From Pedinophyceae sp. YPF-701 (Eukaryota > Chlorophyta > Pedinophyceae): a DNA stretch of 57,222 nucleotides. The stretch covers positions 1 through 57,222 of the forward strand of contig CAJZHL010000025.1 of NCBI GenBank assembly GCA_916048055.1, given 5' to 3'. The position numbers and the translations under genes were made by a program. Positions 10,701-20,546 of this stretch are shown piece after piece; the first letter of the stretch is position 1; the number at the start of each line of letters is the position of its first letter. The notes below the pieces were generated by a model. That model was not told the DNA's origin, ran no database searches, and saw only the letters and a program-made list of their open reading frames with translations.

Positions 10701-12588
10701 GGCAGATCCTCGCGGTGCACACGCGCGACATGGCCGACGCCGGGCTGGTCGCGGAGGACATCGACCTCGCCGTGCTGGCGTCGCTGACCGAGGGGTACAC
10801 CGGTGCGGAGCTCGAGGGCCTGGTGAAGAGCGCGGCGTCACACGCGGTGCAGCGGACGATGGACGGGGAGGGGCGCGGCGGGAGCGAGCGCGAGTACGAG
10901 AGCGAGCTCGCGTCGTCGCTGCGGCTGACGTGGGCGGACGTGGAGCGCGCGCTGACGGAGGTGGTGCCGGCACAGGTGGATGCCGAGGCGAAGCTGTCGC
11001 AGATGGCGGGGCCGGGCCTCGTGCGGTTCGCCCCGCGCGTCGACCGCGCCGTGGACACGCTGAGACTTGTGGTGGCGCACGCGCGGGGGCTGCCGGCGGA
11101 GTTCCACACGTGGGAGCTGGATGCGACGCGGGCGCAGCGGGTGCGCAGGAAGCTGCGGCAGGCGGCGCCGACGTCCGCCGCGGTGGACGATGCGCCCCGA
11201 CGAACCACGGAGAGGGAGAACGTGGCCGAGAACGGCGATGCGGCGGACGGGGAGGGCTTCCGCGCAGGGCTGCTGCGGCCGCGCTCCACGTTTGCGGTCG
11301 GGCAGGACGCCGGCTTCGGGGGCGCACGCTCGGGAGGCGGCGCACACTCGAGCGCTGCGAGCAGGCAGCGCGCGACGCGCGTTCTGATCCACGGCGCGAG
11401 CGGGTCCGGCAAGTCGGCGCTGGCGGCGATGGTTGCGCTGGAGGCCATGCCCTTCTACTCGTTCGTCGACGTCGTGACGGACGGGCCGGAGGACATCTGG
11501 GACGCCGGGGCGCGCGGCGGGCAGCAGAAGATCGGGCGGATCGCGGAGGCGCTGTCGCGCGCGCACCGGGAGACGCACTCGCTGGTGGTGCTGGACGACC
11601 TGGACACCGCCGTGGACCACGTTTCGGCGCGGGACGAGGTCGCGGCGGGCCACCTGCTGTCGTCGCTGCGATCGCACCTGCGCCAGGAGACCGCGCGTGG
11701 CCACGGCATGCTCGTGCTGGCCACGTGCTCCACGCGCCTCTTCCAGGCCTTCCCGCAGCTGGGCGACCTCTTCGACGCCGTGCTCGAGGTAAGCCGCCAC
11801 CCCGCCGGGCCGATCGTACAGCACGCGGGGGCACCGCACGACGAGGTATCGAGATGCGACGCCCGTCTTCGACCCGTCAGACGAGCAACGTTCCGTCGCT
11901 CGGCATGGCACCCCGCCGTCGTCGTCGGGCACCCCGCCGCCCTGTTCCACGACGCCCGCGACGTCCTCCTCCCACCCGCGCCCCCCCGCCGTCCCGTCGC
12001 AGGCGCCGCTCGTGCAGACGAAGCAGGAGCTGCAGGCGCTGCTGGAGGAGGCAGCGAAGCTCCCGGGACGGGGCGCGGCGTGGCTGACCGCGCAGATGCA
12101 GGAGCAGGGTTCGCTCGCGGCGCGTGCTGCGCGGGGCGCGGCGGGTCGCGCGCGTGCGGGTCCGGGGCGGGTTGGGTTTGCGCTGCGGGAGTGTGTGCGG
12201 GCGCTGGAGACGGAGCTGCCGATGGCGGTGGGGAGGGTCCTGCGAGTGCTGGACATAGCCGGCACGCACTCACAGGCGAGGACTCGGCCGCGAGCGCTCG
12301 CCGGCGTCCCGTCGCGCACGGTGATTCCCAGGTCTGACATGAGCGAAGCGACAGTTGTGTGTGCAGGGTGCAGCGCCTGGGCTCGAGGCGCTGGGGCTCA
12401 CGGCGGAGGACGTTGGGCTGAGCGGGAACGGGACAGAGGGGCGCGCGGGGGGCGGGGTGGTGTCGTCGCGGCCGCGGGGAGTGCACGGGTGGGTGCGCAG
12501 GGCGATACTGCTGGTGCGAGGGGCGTCGGACGACGCGCTGGACGAGGAGGAGGACCGCGGGCAGCAGACTCGTGTCCGGTGGTGGTGA
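7740..12588 (+). CDS. Signal-peptide/beta-sandwich ectodomain fused to NSF-type double AAA ATPase (D1-D2)
   Basis: Exons: 7740-7805, 7970-9028, 9125-9341, 9435-11788, 12003-12275, 12367-12588, giving 1396 aa with all phases consistent. Exon 1 is exactly a 22-residue hydrophobic signal peptide (start MWQHRW, core IVVLCLWLATA). Residues ~23-690 are beta-sandwich-like with several N-x-S/T sequons. At ~700 the sequence changes abruptly to NSF D1 (FARFGLGGVDEQ, then RRAFATRVLPP). Walker A GRPGVGKST is near 726, Walker B IIFDELD near 790, sensor GTTNRRD and RPGRFD follow. D2 has GASGSGKSA near 1100 and VVLDDLD near 1165, and the tail resembles the NSF C terminus. The NSF N domain (SNAP binding) is absent. 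The last intron (12276-12366) appears to be GC-AG (CAG|GCGAGG). NSF family membership is strong; the fusion and its compartment are unexplained. Ectodomain and AAA parts share one uninterrupted exon (9435-11788), which argues against two genes. Confidence 0.75.
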
Positions 12589-12873
12589 CGTCGGTGGTTT
12601 GTGAACGTCGCGCCGGCGGTCGCGCCCAACACCTCCCAGTCTGGCTGACACGCCCCCCCGGGTGCGCTGGGGCGGCCTGATGCCTGCCCCCGGGCACCGG
12701 ACGTTCCAGTGCCACGCTGGGTTCGATCGAGGGTCTTCCCAGAGCGACCTTGCGAACACGCTGAGAGGTTGGGCGGGCTTCCGTGGTGCTCGGCACCCGT
12801 GCGCGCCGTCGTCCGGCGACGCTCGCCCGCCAGCGGCGGCCGACACGTAGAATTCGCAGGCAGTTCCCGCGAG

Positions 12874-13979
12874 ATGCCGGGCCGGGGCGGTCCTAAGCGG
12901 CACCAGCGCCGGGAGGGGAGGGCGGGCCTCTCCACTGGGGACGTCAAGCGCCTTGCGCGGCGCGGGGGCGTGAAGCGGATCGCGGGGCAGGTCTACGAGA
13001 CCACCAACGAGACCCTGAGGGCCTGGCTGTCGAGCGTGATCAAGGATACCGTCACTCTCGCCGAGCACGCCAGGCAAGAGAGCACCTCTGTCCTGCCTGG
13101 AATGGCGGGTCGCCCAGCGCGACGTGCGCGGGCCACGCGACGTGCGCCTGCTGCCCGTCCGGACTCGTACTTGGGTGAATATTCAAGAATGAACCCCCGC
13201 GGCGCTCTTTCGTGCCCCCCACGGCGCGTGCGGGCGGTCAGCCGGGCAGCGGCGGCAACTGCGGGCGGGCCTCCTGTGCGTGACCACCGGCCAACGAGAG
13301 GTTGCCTGACGCATGTGCAGCTCTTCTCTCTCCGCGATCGCGCAGGTCTATGACCGTGAGACCGCTGCACGTCTTCCTGGCGCTCAAGAGACGCGGCGTC
13401 AGCCTCTATGGCGCTCCCGGCCTCTCGGGGTCCGAGTTCTGCTCGGCGACGTCCCTGCGCGCGAAGAAACGGATCAAGAAGCCGCTGAACGCCCAGATCC
13501 GCGCCGTCGGCGGCCCGTCCGCGCCCCCCAACGCGGCGACGGACCAGCAGGAGGGTGCACCCGTGACCGCCCCGCGCACGCGGCGCACGCAGGCTGTCCC
13601 GCGAGGCACGCCGATCACGGAGGCTCGCGACGACGACACGCGGCTCCTCGAGGAGCACGAGGTTCAGGAGATCCAGGTCCGCGCGCGATTGCACCCCCAC
13701 GCAACCACCTCCGCTGTGCAGGGCGAGCTGCTGACGCCGCAACGTGCCGGCGGTTCGAACCAAGAGCACGTCCTGCGCCACGACCACGCGCAGGAGGCGA
13801 TCGCGGAAATCCTCTCGGGATCGCCGGGCCTGTGCCTCCCGACAGAATCCCTGGTGGAGCGCGTCGTCGGGCAGTGCAAGTCGCGGTTCAGGGCGGCGCA
13901 CGTCCGCGCCGTCCTGCACGCGCTGGAGCGCATGGAATCCGTCCACATCGAGGGCGGGGACGTTTACGCGCTGGTGTAG
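12874..13979 (+). CDS. Divergent histone H4 variant with long C-terminal extension
   Basis: Exons 12874-13073 and 13346-13979 give 277 aa. Residues ~20-86 align end to end with histone H4: RLARRGGVKRI is identical, followed by GQVYETTNETLRAWL, IKDTVTLAEHAR, and after the intron LALKRRGVSLYG. The N tail is shortened: it starts MPGRGG-PKRHQR, keeps the K16-R17-H18 equivalents, but lacks the segment carrying K5, K8 and K12; K20 is Arg. The single intron must use a GC donor (CCAG|GCAAGA) to keep the H4 alignment gapless (AG|G = Arg). After the H4 fold come about 190 extra residues: a basic stretch (LRAKKRIKK), a low-complexity linker, and a compact C-terminal ~65 residues (EAIAEILSGSPGL..., ending GGDVYALV) that looks like a winged helix. 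Likely a specialised chromatin protein, not bulk H4. H4 identity is strong; winged helix is tentative. Confidence 0.85.
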
Positions 13980-14860
13980 GCGGGGCGACGCGCAACAGCA
14001 CACATCGGTCACGCGAGGCGCCGCTCGCGTGCAGCGCGGCAGGCGAGCGCGGCGGCTGCGAGTCATGCGGCGAGGACGTGTGTCCCGCCGCCGCCAAGGA
14101 CACATCATGCACGAAACTATAAATAAATATGAATCAGTGCGAAGAACCTGCATCATCTCAAGGACGCAACACGCGGAACGTGCACGCGCGACACGGCCGT
14201 CAGCGTCCTCCCGCTCGGCTCCACCCTAGCAGCATCTTATCCGGCGCAGCACGTGCTGCGAGCGTGATGCCAGCTCACGTATTCAGACAAGCAGTTCGGA
14301 ACGACTGGCGCGAGCTCTGTTCAACAAACATGGAATGTGATTTCCCGGACTCTCTGAATCCGGCGGCGACGGGCCGCGGTGCGCATCACGGTCACACGGT
14401 TTGCCGCGAGAGTAGCATGATCAGCGACTCCCTTAGCAGCGTCACCCCAGGCCTGCACTCTTCCCTGGAATCACGGCTTCGATCGAGCCTGACCCGCCGC
14501 CGCAGCTCGAAAACGGATCCCAACCAGTGCTGGCTTGGTGGGTCCTTCAACGGTGAGGTTGTATGGGAACGGAACAGAATGGCAGGGAGGAAATGTCTCC
14601 AGGCTGGCCGGGAGGCGGGGGGGGGGAGGGTCGGAGCGGCGGCTCTGTCTAACGATGCCGCGTGATGTTGCGGCGATAGGTCTGTAGCGAAGGCAAGTCT
14701 GCTGCTTCGAAAGCCGAAAGCCTTCAGAGCAGGTGGCATGCAGTGGCGACGTTTGCACGGCGACGCCGCAACGTGCAACTCCGAGCGCGCACGGTGGCCC
14801 ACTCGCGCCCGTGTCCCAGCGGCGGCCGGGGCCACGCGCCCGCCAAGACGGACCGGCCCC
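13980..14860. other. Convergent intergenic region (H4-like / leishmanolysin)
   Basis: Both flanking genes end here. GC content drops noticeably between about 14100 and 14720. Apart from the AATAAA/TATAAATA element, I see no domain-bearing reading frame, RNA gene or repeat. An open frame of 178 codons beginning at 14129 has no recognisable features. Confidence 0.45.
14122..14127 (+). terminator. AATAAA polyadenylation-type signal downstream of the H4-like gene
   Basis: The A/T-rich run TATAAATAAATATGA, starting at 14118, contains a perfect AATAAA about 140 bp after the H4-like stop codon. It could equally be read as a TATA box (TATAAATA, 14118-14125), but no credible plus-strand gene follows. 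A 3'-processing role is therefore the better guess. Confidence 0.35.
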
Positions 14861-17800
14861 TCAGTCGAAAATGCTGTCCTGCCTGTCCTCCTCCGTCAGC
14901 GCGCGCGGGGGCACGGCGGGCGCGGCGTGCGGCGGCGACGACTCCCGGGACCACATCTGCGCCCCCTGCGCGCCCGACATGCGGTGCGGCCGCAGCTCCA
15001 CCTCCCCGGGCATGCCAAGGTCGACCACCTGCGGCGAGTCCTCCGGGGATCTCCGCTCCGCGCGCGACCCCGCCACGGGCGAGGCGTAATGCTCGAGGGG
15101 CACCACGGGCCGCCGGATGTCCTCCTGCGAAAACCTCGACGAGATGGGCCGCGACACGCGCTGCACGCGCCCGGGCACCGCGCCCTGCGACTCGCGCTGG
15201 TCGCCCCGGCCCTGCGACCCGCGGTGCCCGCGCCGCACGTCCGGGCTGCTGGGCGACGGATCCCCGTACGTGAGCGGCATCGTGGTGCGCATCTGCGTCT
15301 CGCGCCAGTCTTCCGGGAGCGTCGGCCGCACGATCTGCCCGCTCTGGTGCGTCGCCAGCGGGTACGAGGGCCGCAGCTGCGTCGAGGCGGTGCGGCCCTC
15401 CGTGCCGAGGTCCTTCGTGGGGCGCGACGCGCCCTCCGTCTCCTTGCCCGTCCTGTCCGACGCGTTGCGCTGCATCTTGCGCGCCTCGATGGCCGCCCGC
15501 TTCTGCGCGCGCTCCTCCCTGCGCGCCTGCTTCGCCTTCTCCTCGTCCCTCTTCAGCTTTCGCAGGTACACGAAGGCGGCGATCACGACCCCGATCGACG
15601 CGGCGCCCAGGACCGAGCTCCCCACGACCACCGCCAGCGTCACCGTGGAGTCGTTCAGGCCCTCGCCGCTGGCGCCGTCGCCGGAGAACGCCGTGCCCGT
15701 CGACGCGGCGCCCTGCGATACGACGTTCAGCGAGGTGGAGTCCACGGCGGCGCAGTTCGAGCCCCGGTGCCCGAGGTAGCACTCGCACTTGCCGGCGATG
15801 CACTGCCCGTTGCCGCTGCAGTCGTCGGGGCAGGACAGCGAGGGGCAGATGGTCGACGAGTCCGGGCAGGGCCCGATGGTGCCCTCGAAGATCGACACGT
15901 CCGCGAGGTCCACCGTCTCGCCCGCGGGGCACGCGAAGGGAGCCGACCCCCCCACGGACACCATGAGCTGGCCGCCGCTGCAGCTGGTGCGGAAGCAGCC
16001 CGCGCGCTCGGTGTACCGCGACCCGCGCCTGCGGATGCCTCCAGGCTGCGAGCGCACGGGAGGAAGAGGAGGAGTGGGAGGGGAGTAGGCGCGCAGGTGG
16101 ATGTGCGGGCACGCAGCGGGTCGAGTCGAGCGGGCGGGGCGGGAGCCTGCGCGCACCTGGAGGGGCAGACAGCGCGAGTACGCGCCGTAGTGCATGCCGA
16201 GGTCCCCGAGCGACCCCTGGCGCAGTTCGTTCTGGCACTCCCCCTGGTCGCTGGCCACCACCTGCGGGCACCCGTCCGCGAAGAGCGTGGTGCGGCAGTC
16301 GCCGTACGTCAGGTGGTCGTACGAGCACGTCATCTCCTCCGACGGCGAGCACACGAGCCCCAGGTCCCGGAGCGCCTGGTCGTCGACCCCGCAGCGCGCC
16401 TCCACCACGCCGCATCCGGCGCCAAGGCCGTACTGCAGCATCGCACCGGACTCCACGTCCACGTCGTACCACCCGGAGTCGTCGAGCAGCGCGAGCGTCA
16501 GCCGCGACAGCAGCGCCCTCCGCCCCTCCGTCGCCCCCAGCATCAGCTCGTTGTCGTGCAGGCGCGCCTCCCAGTGCGACGAGAGCGTCGCGCTCGACCC
16601 GTCGTTCTCCAGCGCCGCCCCGGGCAGCTCCGGGCAGCTGAACTGGTCCCGCGCGGCCTGCGCCGCCCCGGGCGTCACCACGTAGTTGCGCCCGCCGACG
16701 TTCTGCACCACCTGCGAGCGCGGAACCCGGGCCCCGTCGCCGTCCACGAAGCGGCTCAGCGACGCCGAGCTGAACCCGAGCGCGTGCAGGGCCTCGTGGA
16801 GGACCAGGTCGACGGTCTGCCCGATCTCCGCGTCGGGCAAGGCGCGGTCGCGCGGGCACAGGTTGACCACGCCGGCGAGCGGGCGCCCCGTGCTGTCGAA
16901 GGAGCACGGCGCGCCGAACGCGGAGAACCCGCCGTCGCAGAGCACTTGCGACCCGATGCTCGTCTCCGCGGTCACGTACAGGACCACGTCGGCGTCCGGC
17001 ACGCCCGCGCCCGGCGGCGAGTCCGTGCAGGCGCCCGTGGAGTCGCACACGCGCGCGGACGAGAAGTACGAGGGCTCGTGCTGGGCGAAGAAGCAGTTCC
17101 CGATCGGCTTCAGCTCCCTGCAGGACGCGGGGCGCGGGGCAGGCTCTCTTGAGCGCTCCGTGGCGCCCGTCGTCGTGATCGTCGGCCCAGATCGCGGCGC
17201 CCACCGCCTCCGGAGCAGGCTGCCGCGGGGGCCGCGATCCGCGCAGGGCGTCGGCGTACATCGGAGCGCCAGCGCGCGGCACCCCGGGCGCCCGCGCCGG
17301 GTCGGCAACGCGCGGACGGAGGCTGATTGTGTCATGGGCTAGGCAGTTGTGGCACGAGGTTCTCCGTCGCGCAATTGCGGGAGATGTTGGTCGGCAGAGC
17401 AGCGCGATAGACGCTCGGCGGTGTGGGCGCGCGCCCACCTGCACTGGCCGGTGCTCTGGTCCACCGTCTCGCACGTGCGCGGCAGGAAGAGCGTGCCCTG
17501 GGTGGGGCGGCGAGGGGCGAGGGTGCGCGACAGCTTCGCGACGACGCGGGGCAGGATGGTGCCCGTGAGCGTCTCCCGGAACGACGGCGCGAGGCCCCCG
17601 AGCTGGAAGTCCAGCGCCACGCGCAGCCCGCCGCCCCCCGTGCCGGCGTTGCCGGCCAGCCCCGATGCGTCTCCAGCGCCCCTGCGGCGCAGCGCGGGGA
17701 CAAGTTGCTTCCGTCTCGGCGGATTCGCAGAGCGCGGGTCGCGGGCACCGCCCGCGGAGGACGAGCGGGGCGTCCCCGCGTGCGCGCGCCGCGCCCGCGC

Positions 17801-18438
17801 CGTCCAGGCCGAGGGTAGGTTGCGGCGCAGGCCGGCGGCGAACCCGGGGTGTAGGGGCCCGCACGCGCGCGCCCCACGGCCGCCGCGGGCAGGGGACGGC
17901 GTACCTGGCCTGCAGGTGGACGTCCGCGGCGGTTTGGGCGGGCGCGCTGACGTGGCTCGTGTAGAGGGCCTCGACCTCGGCCTCGAGCGCCTCATGCGCA
18001 CACGAGGCCTTCGCGGCGAGCGCTGCGGGGATCGGGAGTGTGCGCGGCGGGGGGTGGGTCGGCGGTCGTGCGCGGTGCCGCGCCGCGCGTGCGGCGGGTG
18101 TCGCGGCGGGGCGCGGGCCCGGAGGCCGTTGGGCACAACCATCGCGGGAGGCACGCCGCGCTGGCGCCGTGGGGGCGCGGGGGTGTGCCCTAGGACGATC
18201 GCGGGGAGGGAGCTCGGCGCCGGAACAGGCGCAGCGGCGGGCTCGACTGCGCTTCGGCCCCCCCGCCGCGCGTTGCGCGGGTGCGCGCTGCGCGGTGGTG
18301 CTCAGATCGGCGGGCGCGCGCACCTGGAGAGGCAAATGCCGAGAGGAGCGCGCACACGGTCGTCAAGACGCATAAATATGCCACCCGGGCCCGTGAGGGG
18401 CCTGGGTGCGGGCAGATGCCGGCCCCGCGCGCCGGCAT
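14861..18438 (-). CDS. Leishmanolysin-like (peptidase M8) membrane-anchored metalloprotease
   Basis: Exons (transcript order) 18438-18324, 18022-17905, 17681-17439, 17117-16157, 16045-14861, giving 873 aa. The N terminus carries a hydrophobic signal segment (VAYLCVLTTVCALLSAFAS) followed by a Cys-containing M8 propeptide. The zinc site is HEALHALGF (residues ~264-272) with the third His in SSHWE at ~340. The family signature after it, ELMLGATEG then LALLDDSGWYDV, is clear. Cys-rich C-domain, one EGF-like repeat (~548-575, CSGNGQC then CECYLGHRG), a TM helix near 612-638, and a ~235-residue basic/Ser/Pro cytoplasmic tail follow. The last intron (16046-16156, 111 bp) is phase 0 without stops. 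A type I surface protease that cleaves extracellular proteins is the expected role; the long cytoplasmic tail is unusual against GPI-anchored trypanosomatid members. Confidence 0.88.
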
Positions 18439-20546
18439 CTGGCTGTGCAGCGCACCACGGGCGCGCCGCGCTCACCAATGTGATGTCTCTCGCCCGGGTC
18501 TGGGGCGCGCAGAGATGGCGTAGCGAGTAGTGGTCCGCCGCCGCGCGCGGCGCCCGCTACGGCGCCGTCTCGCGCGCAGAGCCGGACTCGGCTGGGGGGT
18601 GAGTCCTTACCTACCTGGCAGTAGGTAGCACGGCCTAGTTGCGCGTGGGGCGAGGGAACCGACGTCGGCGCGCCATGAGCGCGCAATACTGTGGGGGATG
18701 CGTGCCCGCGCGCGACCGATCGCGCCGCTCGCGCCGGGCAGACGCCGCCGCGAGCGGCAGGGGTGGCGCGACTTGGGCGGGCGCAGAGCCCGGGCGAGGG
18801 TGCGCTCCCCTGTCAAGAGTGCCCGGGGTGGTCGAGCACGATGAGGAGTACGCGTCGATTTCCGTGGCAGGGCTTCCCCGCCGCGCGGCAGGGCACGGCA
18901 GCCGCGGCCGCGGGGAGGCACAGAAGCCACGCCCCCGCGGCCCGTGCGGCTCGCTCTCGGGCCGCGAGGTGACGGCGACCGCGCGGACACGCGGGCACGC
19001 ACGGCACCGGCGTCGTCCCGGCCCGGTGACGGTAGCGCCGGGGGTGTGCGGGTCTGAGAGCGAATTCCCATATGAGGGATTTGCATCGCGCGCGGCGGGT
19101 CGCTGCGGCGTCGGAGCTCGCGGCGCGCGGGGGACCGACCTGCCCCGATGTGCTCAGGCGCTGGGCTCGGTCGCCGGGGGCAGCGCGCGTCGGGAGCGGG
19201 CTCGCAAGGCCGCACGAGGTGACGGAGGACAAGAAGGTGCGAATCGCGGGTGTGGGGGGGCGCCGCAGCGCACGCCGGTGCGTGGACGAGGCGGTGGCGG
19301 GCGGAGGGCGCTCAGCGGGCCCCGCGTGAGAGCGCGGCGCGTGACGGGACCGGGGAGGGGAGGGGAGGGGTGGCCAGCTACCCCCTGGAGGGATCGCGGC
19401 GCGGTGCAGCCGGCGGCGTGTTCGGTCGCGGCTGGGGTTGCGGGGCGTGCAGGTATGAATTCGAGGCTGCGCTGGAGCGTGAGGGCGGGGGTGGCGCGGG
19501 GCCTGTCGCGCGCATCCGAGGCAATCAGACTGGTGCAAAAAGGACTCGGTCCCAAAAGGACACGGGCGGCCTGGCGGGGCCGTGCGCCGCGGAGGCAAGG
19601 CCGGCGCGCCAGCGGGCGGTCGGTCAGTTTACCACTGTTCATCGCACACGGCACGTACGGCCTGAACTGTCCAGGCGCTGCCGTGCGAGCGAGAGACGAC
19701 GATGGTGGCCCCCTGAGGTCGAGAGGAGACGAGATGCATGCCGGCTGGGGCTGCTCCGAAGCGGCGAGCGCAATGATGATGATGCAACACGCCGAATCGG
19801 CGGGAAGCCGCCCAGCGGCGAAACTCGGAGCGGCAAGTGCTCCTAGGGCGTTGGGGTCCGGTAGCCTCCAGAGGTGCGCACGACGCGGCTTCGGTCGCCC
19901 GCCCGCATCTTTCTCCCGTCACCCACGAAGACGCATAGCCCGCGGAGCCTGCGGACGGCTGTGGCGCGGCCTGCACGGACTCGGCGGTATTTCCTTCCCG
20001 CTCCCGCCCAGTGTTGGGCCGAGGCGAGGCTGTCCGCCGCAGCACGCGACGACGATGGTCGCATGGTCCCCCGAAGGCGCGCAAAGCTGTCCGTTGGTAG
20101 CCCTCGCGCGTCGAGGCACGTACTTGCCGCTCGTTTCCCTGCCCGCCTGGTTTTCCGCCTCCCGCGCCTCCCCCGCCCCTATCCGGCGGTCAAGAGCGCA
20201 GCCCCGGACCCTCCGATCACCTGCCGCCGACCCAGGGCGCCACCGCCCCGCGTCAGCCTCGCCAGGCCCCGGCGACGGCTCCCCCCTCCGGTGCCCCTGC
20301 AGCCCAACTGCTCGGCCCGGCGCCCGCGCAGCGCGACCCCTCCGTCACGACGGGCCCCAGCCACGCGTCTACATTGCCCCCACCCCCCTCCCGCGCGCCC
20401 GCGGGCGAGCGTTCCGCCCCCCTCCCCGGCGGTCGCGCACGTCCAGTGCGGGAACCCTCACCTGCAGCCTCCGCCCGCGCCTCCCTGCGTCGTGCAGCTC
20501 GGACACACCGCGGGACCACAACCTGCAGGGCGGCCAGTCCCGCTCC
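18439..20546. other. Divergent intergenic region upstream of the leishmanolysin and PH-kinase genes
   Basis: About 2.1 kb between divergent starts. Frames are open for long stretches simply because stops are rare at this GC content. I could not find splice-consistent exons, domains or RNA genes. One small hairpin lies at 18611-18628. The distance is large enough that a small gene or 5' untranslated exons could be hidden. Confidence 0.4.
18611..18628. repeat. Short inverted repeat (6-bp arms CTACCT/AGGTAG, 6-nt loop)
   Basis: CTACCT and AGGTAG flank the loop GGCAGT. It sits about 170 bp upstream of the leishmanolysin start, within its presumed promoter. Short enough to be chance. Confidence 0.3.

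Noticed and set aside
13750-13765. tRNA T-loop-like GGTTCGAACC
   Set aside because: Lies in the coding exon of the H4-like gene, with no D-arm, anticodon arm or acceptor stem around it. Similar GTTCGATTC copies at 55371-55425 belong to the minisatellite.
14129-14665. Plus-strand 178-codon open frame just after a TATAAATA box
   Set aside because: The ATG is only about 4 bp from the box, too close for a promoter-driven start, and the product shows no domain. More likely H4-like 3' flank.
14724-18335. Minus-strand open frame of 1203 codons overlapping the leishmanolysin gene
   Set aside because: Only the short M8 exon around 17905-18022 is in this frame; the remainder is out of frame with the protease domains.
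18369-18380. CATAAATATG as a TATA box for the leishmanolysin gene
   Set aside because: It falls inside the first coding exon (codons for Ala-Tyr-Leu-Cys of the signal peptide), downstream of the chosen ATG.
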